Shown: positions 34,232 through 35,159 of the stretch, piece after piece
Layout: every line of letters begins with the position of its first letter
Position numbering within the stretch: position 1 is the stretch's first letter
Assembly: GCA_946886865.1 (NCBI GenBank)
Contig: CAMPJI010000019.1
Coordinates: 1-35,159 of the forward strand
Source: an uncultured Lysobacterales bacterium
GTDB taxonomy: Bacteria > Pseudomonadota > Gammaproteobacteria > Xanthomonadales > Xanthomonadaceae
DNA length: 35,159 bases
Direction: 5' to 3'
Program-made: the position numbers and the translations under genes
Notes under the pieces: generated by a model
What the model saw: only the letters and a program-made list of their open reading frames with translations
Told to the model about the DNA's origin: nothing
Databases searched by the model: none

Positions 34232-35007
34232 AGCAGCAGCAGGCTCAGGGCACCCGACAGCAGCAGCGCAGCCAGCAGCAGCCAAGGCAGCCGGCGGGCG
34301 GAATCACGCACGCGTTCGGGGGCTGCGGCCTGGGCCTGCAGGGGCATGTCGTCCGCCATGTCCTCCGACGGCCCGGCCCGTGCCGGCGCGCGCGGCGCCT
34401 CGATCACGAAGCGGCAGCCGTCGATCGTCAGCTGGTCCCCGGCCCGCAGCATGGCATGACGCACGGCGTGGCCGTTGACCTGGCTGCCCTGTTCCGAGCC
34501 CAGGTCACGCAGCACCGCCCCCCCCTCGCACGGCACCAGGCGCGCATGCCGTTCGGCCAGGGCCGGTTCGTCGATGCGCACCTCGCAGTCGCGCGCACGG
34601 CCAATGGTGACCGCCTCATCGATCGGGTGGCAGCGGCCGTGCAAAGGCCCGCCCACGCCACGAAGCGCGAGCCGGGTGTCACCCGCGGCGGCCTCGTCAC
34701 GGTCGGGTGCGGGCTCGGGCGGTGCGCCGACCAGCACCAGTTCGATGCCTTCGACGAACACCGCGTCGCCCGGACGCAGCATGGCCATGCGCCGGACCGG
34801 ACGGCCGTTGACGTGGACGCCGCGCACGCCTTCGGCGAGCTGCATCCAGATGCCACGCCGGTCGATGCAGAACTGCGCCAGCATCGGATGGCCGATGCCG
34901 ACCAGCGACACATCGCCGCGGCTGTCGCGACCCACGGCATGCACGCCCGGTGTCAGCACCAGGTCGGAGAGGTCACGGTCGGGGCGTCGCAGTCGGAGGT
35001 CGTTCAC
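34216..35007 (-). CDS. membrane protein with two FHA domains
   Basis: Phosphothreonine-binding scaffold by family, 263 residues from the GTG at 35007. The first FHA domain (about 15-95) is degenerate (PGVHAVGRDSRGDVSLVG, HVNGRPV); the second (about 120-195) is canonical, with TIGRARDCEVRI, ERHARLV, DLGSEQGSQVNG. One transmembrane helix at the extreme C-terminus (about 240-260, LPWLLLAALLLSGALSLLLLYG) would tail-anchor it with both FHA domains in the cytoplasm. No kinase, phosphatase or type VI secretion genes are near. Start is uncertain; the chosen GTG precedes the first family-like residues, and no clear ribosome site is seen. Confidence 0.8.
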   Translation of the reverse strand: MNDLRLRRPDRDLSDLVLTPGVHAVGRDSRGDVSLVGIGHPMLAQFCIDRRGIWMQLAEGVRGVHVNGRPVRRMAMLRPGDAVFVEGIELVLVGAPPEPAPDRDEAAAGDTRLALRGVGGPLHGRCHPIDEAVTIGRARDCEVRIDEPALAERHARLVPCEGGAVLRDLGSEQGSQVNGHAVRHAMLRAGDQLTIDGCRFVIEAPRAPARAGPSEDMADDMPLQAQAAAPERVRDSARRLPWLLLAALLLSGALSLLLLYGTR

Positions 35008-35112
35008 GCCGGCGCAATCTAGCACGGGGTCGCGTCCTTGCAGCCGCGATGCGGGCTTGGAGCACCGCGCCCGCGGCCGCACAATGGCCGCCCCACTTCC
35101 GCGGACCGCCCC

Positions 35113-35159
35113 ATGTCCAGCATCGACATCCGCCATGCCCACTCACTGCCTCCCGCACA
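35113..35159 (+). CDS. polyhydroxyalkanoic acid system family protein (3' end beyond window)
   Basis: Only the first 15 codons are visible: MSSIDIRHAHSLPPA. This start closely resembles the conserved N-terminus of small proteins annotated 'polyhydroxyalkanoic acid system family' (SIDI-R-H-L), which are about 90-100 residues and common in xanthomonads. The gene is divergent from the FHA gene. The call rests on this short stretch and would need the adjoining sequence to confirm. Confidence 0.6.
   Translation, partial: MSSIDIRHAHSLPPA

Overview
The window is high-GC, gene-dense DNA that looks like the chromosome of a Xanthomonadaceae member (Lysobacter/Luteimonas/Stenotrophomonas-like gammaproteobacterium). 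This rests on gene content and order and on the close fit of several proteins (AroA, SerC, the 'transmembrane repetitive protein', RNase E next to RluC) to that family as I know it; no database search was possible. I see no phage, insertion sequence, integron or CRISPR array.

Region 1 (1-7274) is the distal part of a cbb3 oxidase locus: the end of ccoP, an unrecognised 100-residue membrane protein, then ccoG-ccoH-ccoI-ccoS and a TauE/SafE-like membrane protein, nearly all joined by 4-14 bp overlaps. A convergent FNR/ANR-type regulator with all four cluster cysteines follows 3 bp later. The genes build, copper-load and probably oxygen-regulate a microaerobic terminal oxidase.

Region 2 (7387-11884) is the most interesting part: a three-gene, ATGA-overlapped operon of a TonB-dependent receptor, a periplasmic YfiR-family protein, and a hybrid histidine kinase whose periplasmic sensor resembles the CHASE8 domain of YfiN. 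It looks like a YfiBNR-type envelope relay in which the outer-membrane component is a TonB-dependent receptor and the output is phosphorelay, not cyclic-di-GMP synthesis.

Region 3 (11910-18746) holds tRNA-Val(CAC) with promoter and terminator, an ArsC-type arsenate reductase, an orphan GltB-like FMN protein, an MltB-type lytic transglycosylase, a small exported protein, a roughly 400 bp gene-free stretch, tRNA-Leu(TAA), and an nfuA/transmembrane-repetitive-protein pair.

Region 4 (18847-25435) has phhB, a lipoprotein carrying a TonB C-terminal domain, rluC, and divergently rne behind a roughly 530-nt leader rich in hairpins. rne ends in a strong terminator and converges on a GacA/UvrY-like response regulator; a 91-residue protein of unknown function follows.

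Region 5 (25465-35159) has tRNA-Ser(TGA), a LysR regulator divergent from an azoreductase with a palindromic operator between them, a REP-like inverted pair, serS, tonB plus a small membrane protein, aroA and serC, the msrPQ methionine-sulfoxide repair pair behind a putative ECF-sigma promoter, a double-FHA membrane protein, and the first 15 codons of a polyhydroxyalkanoic-acid-system protein running off the right edge.
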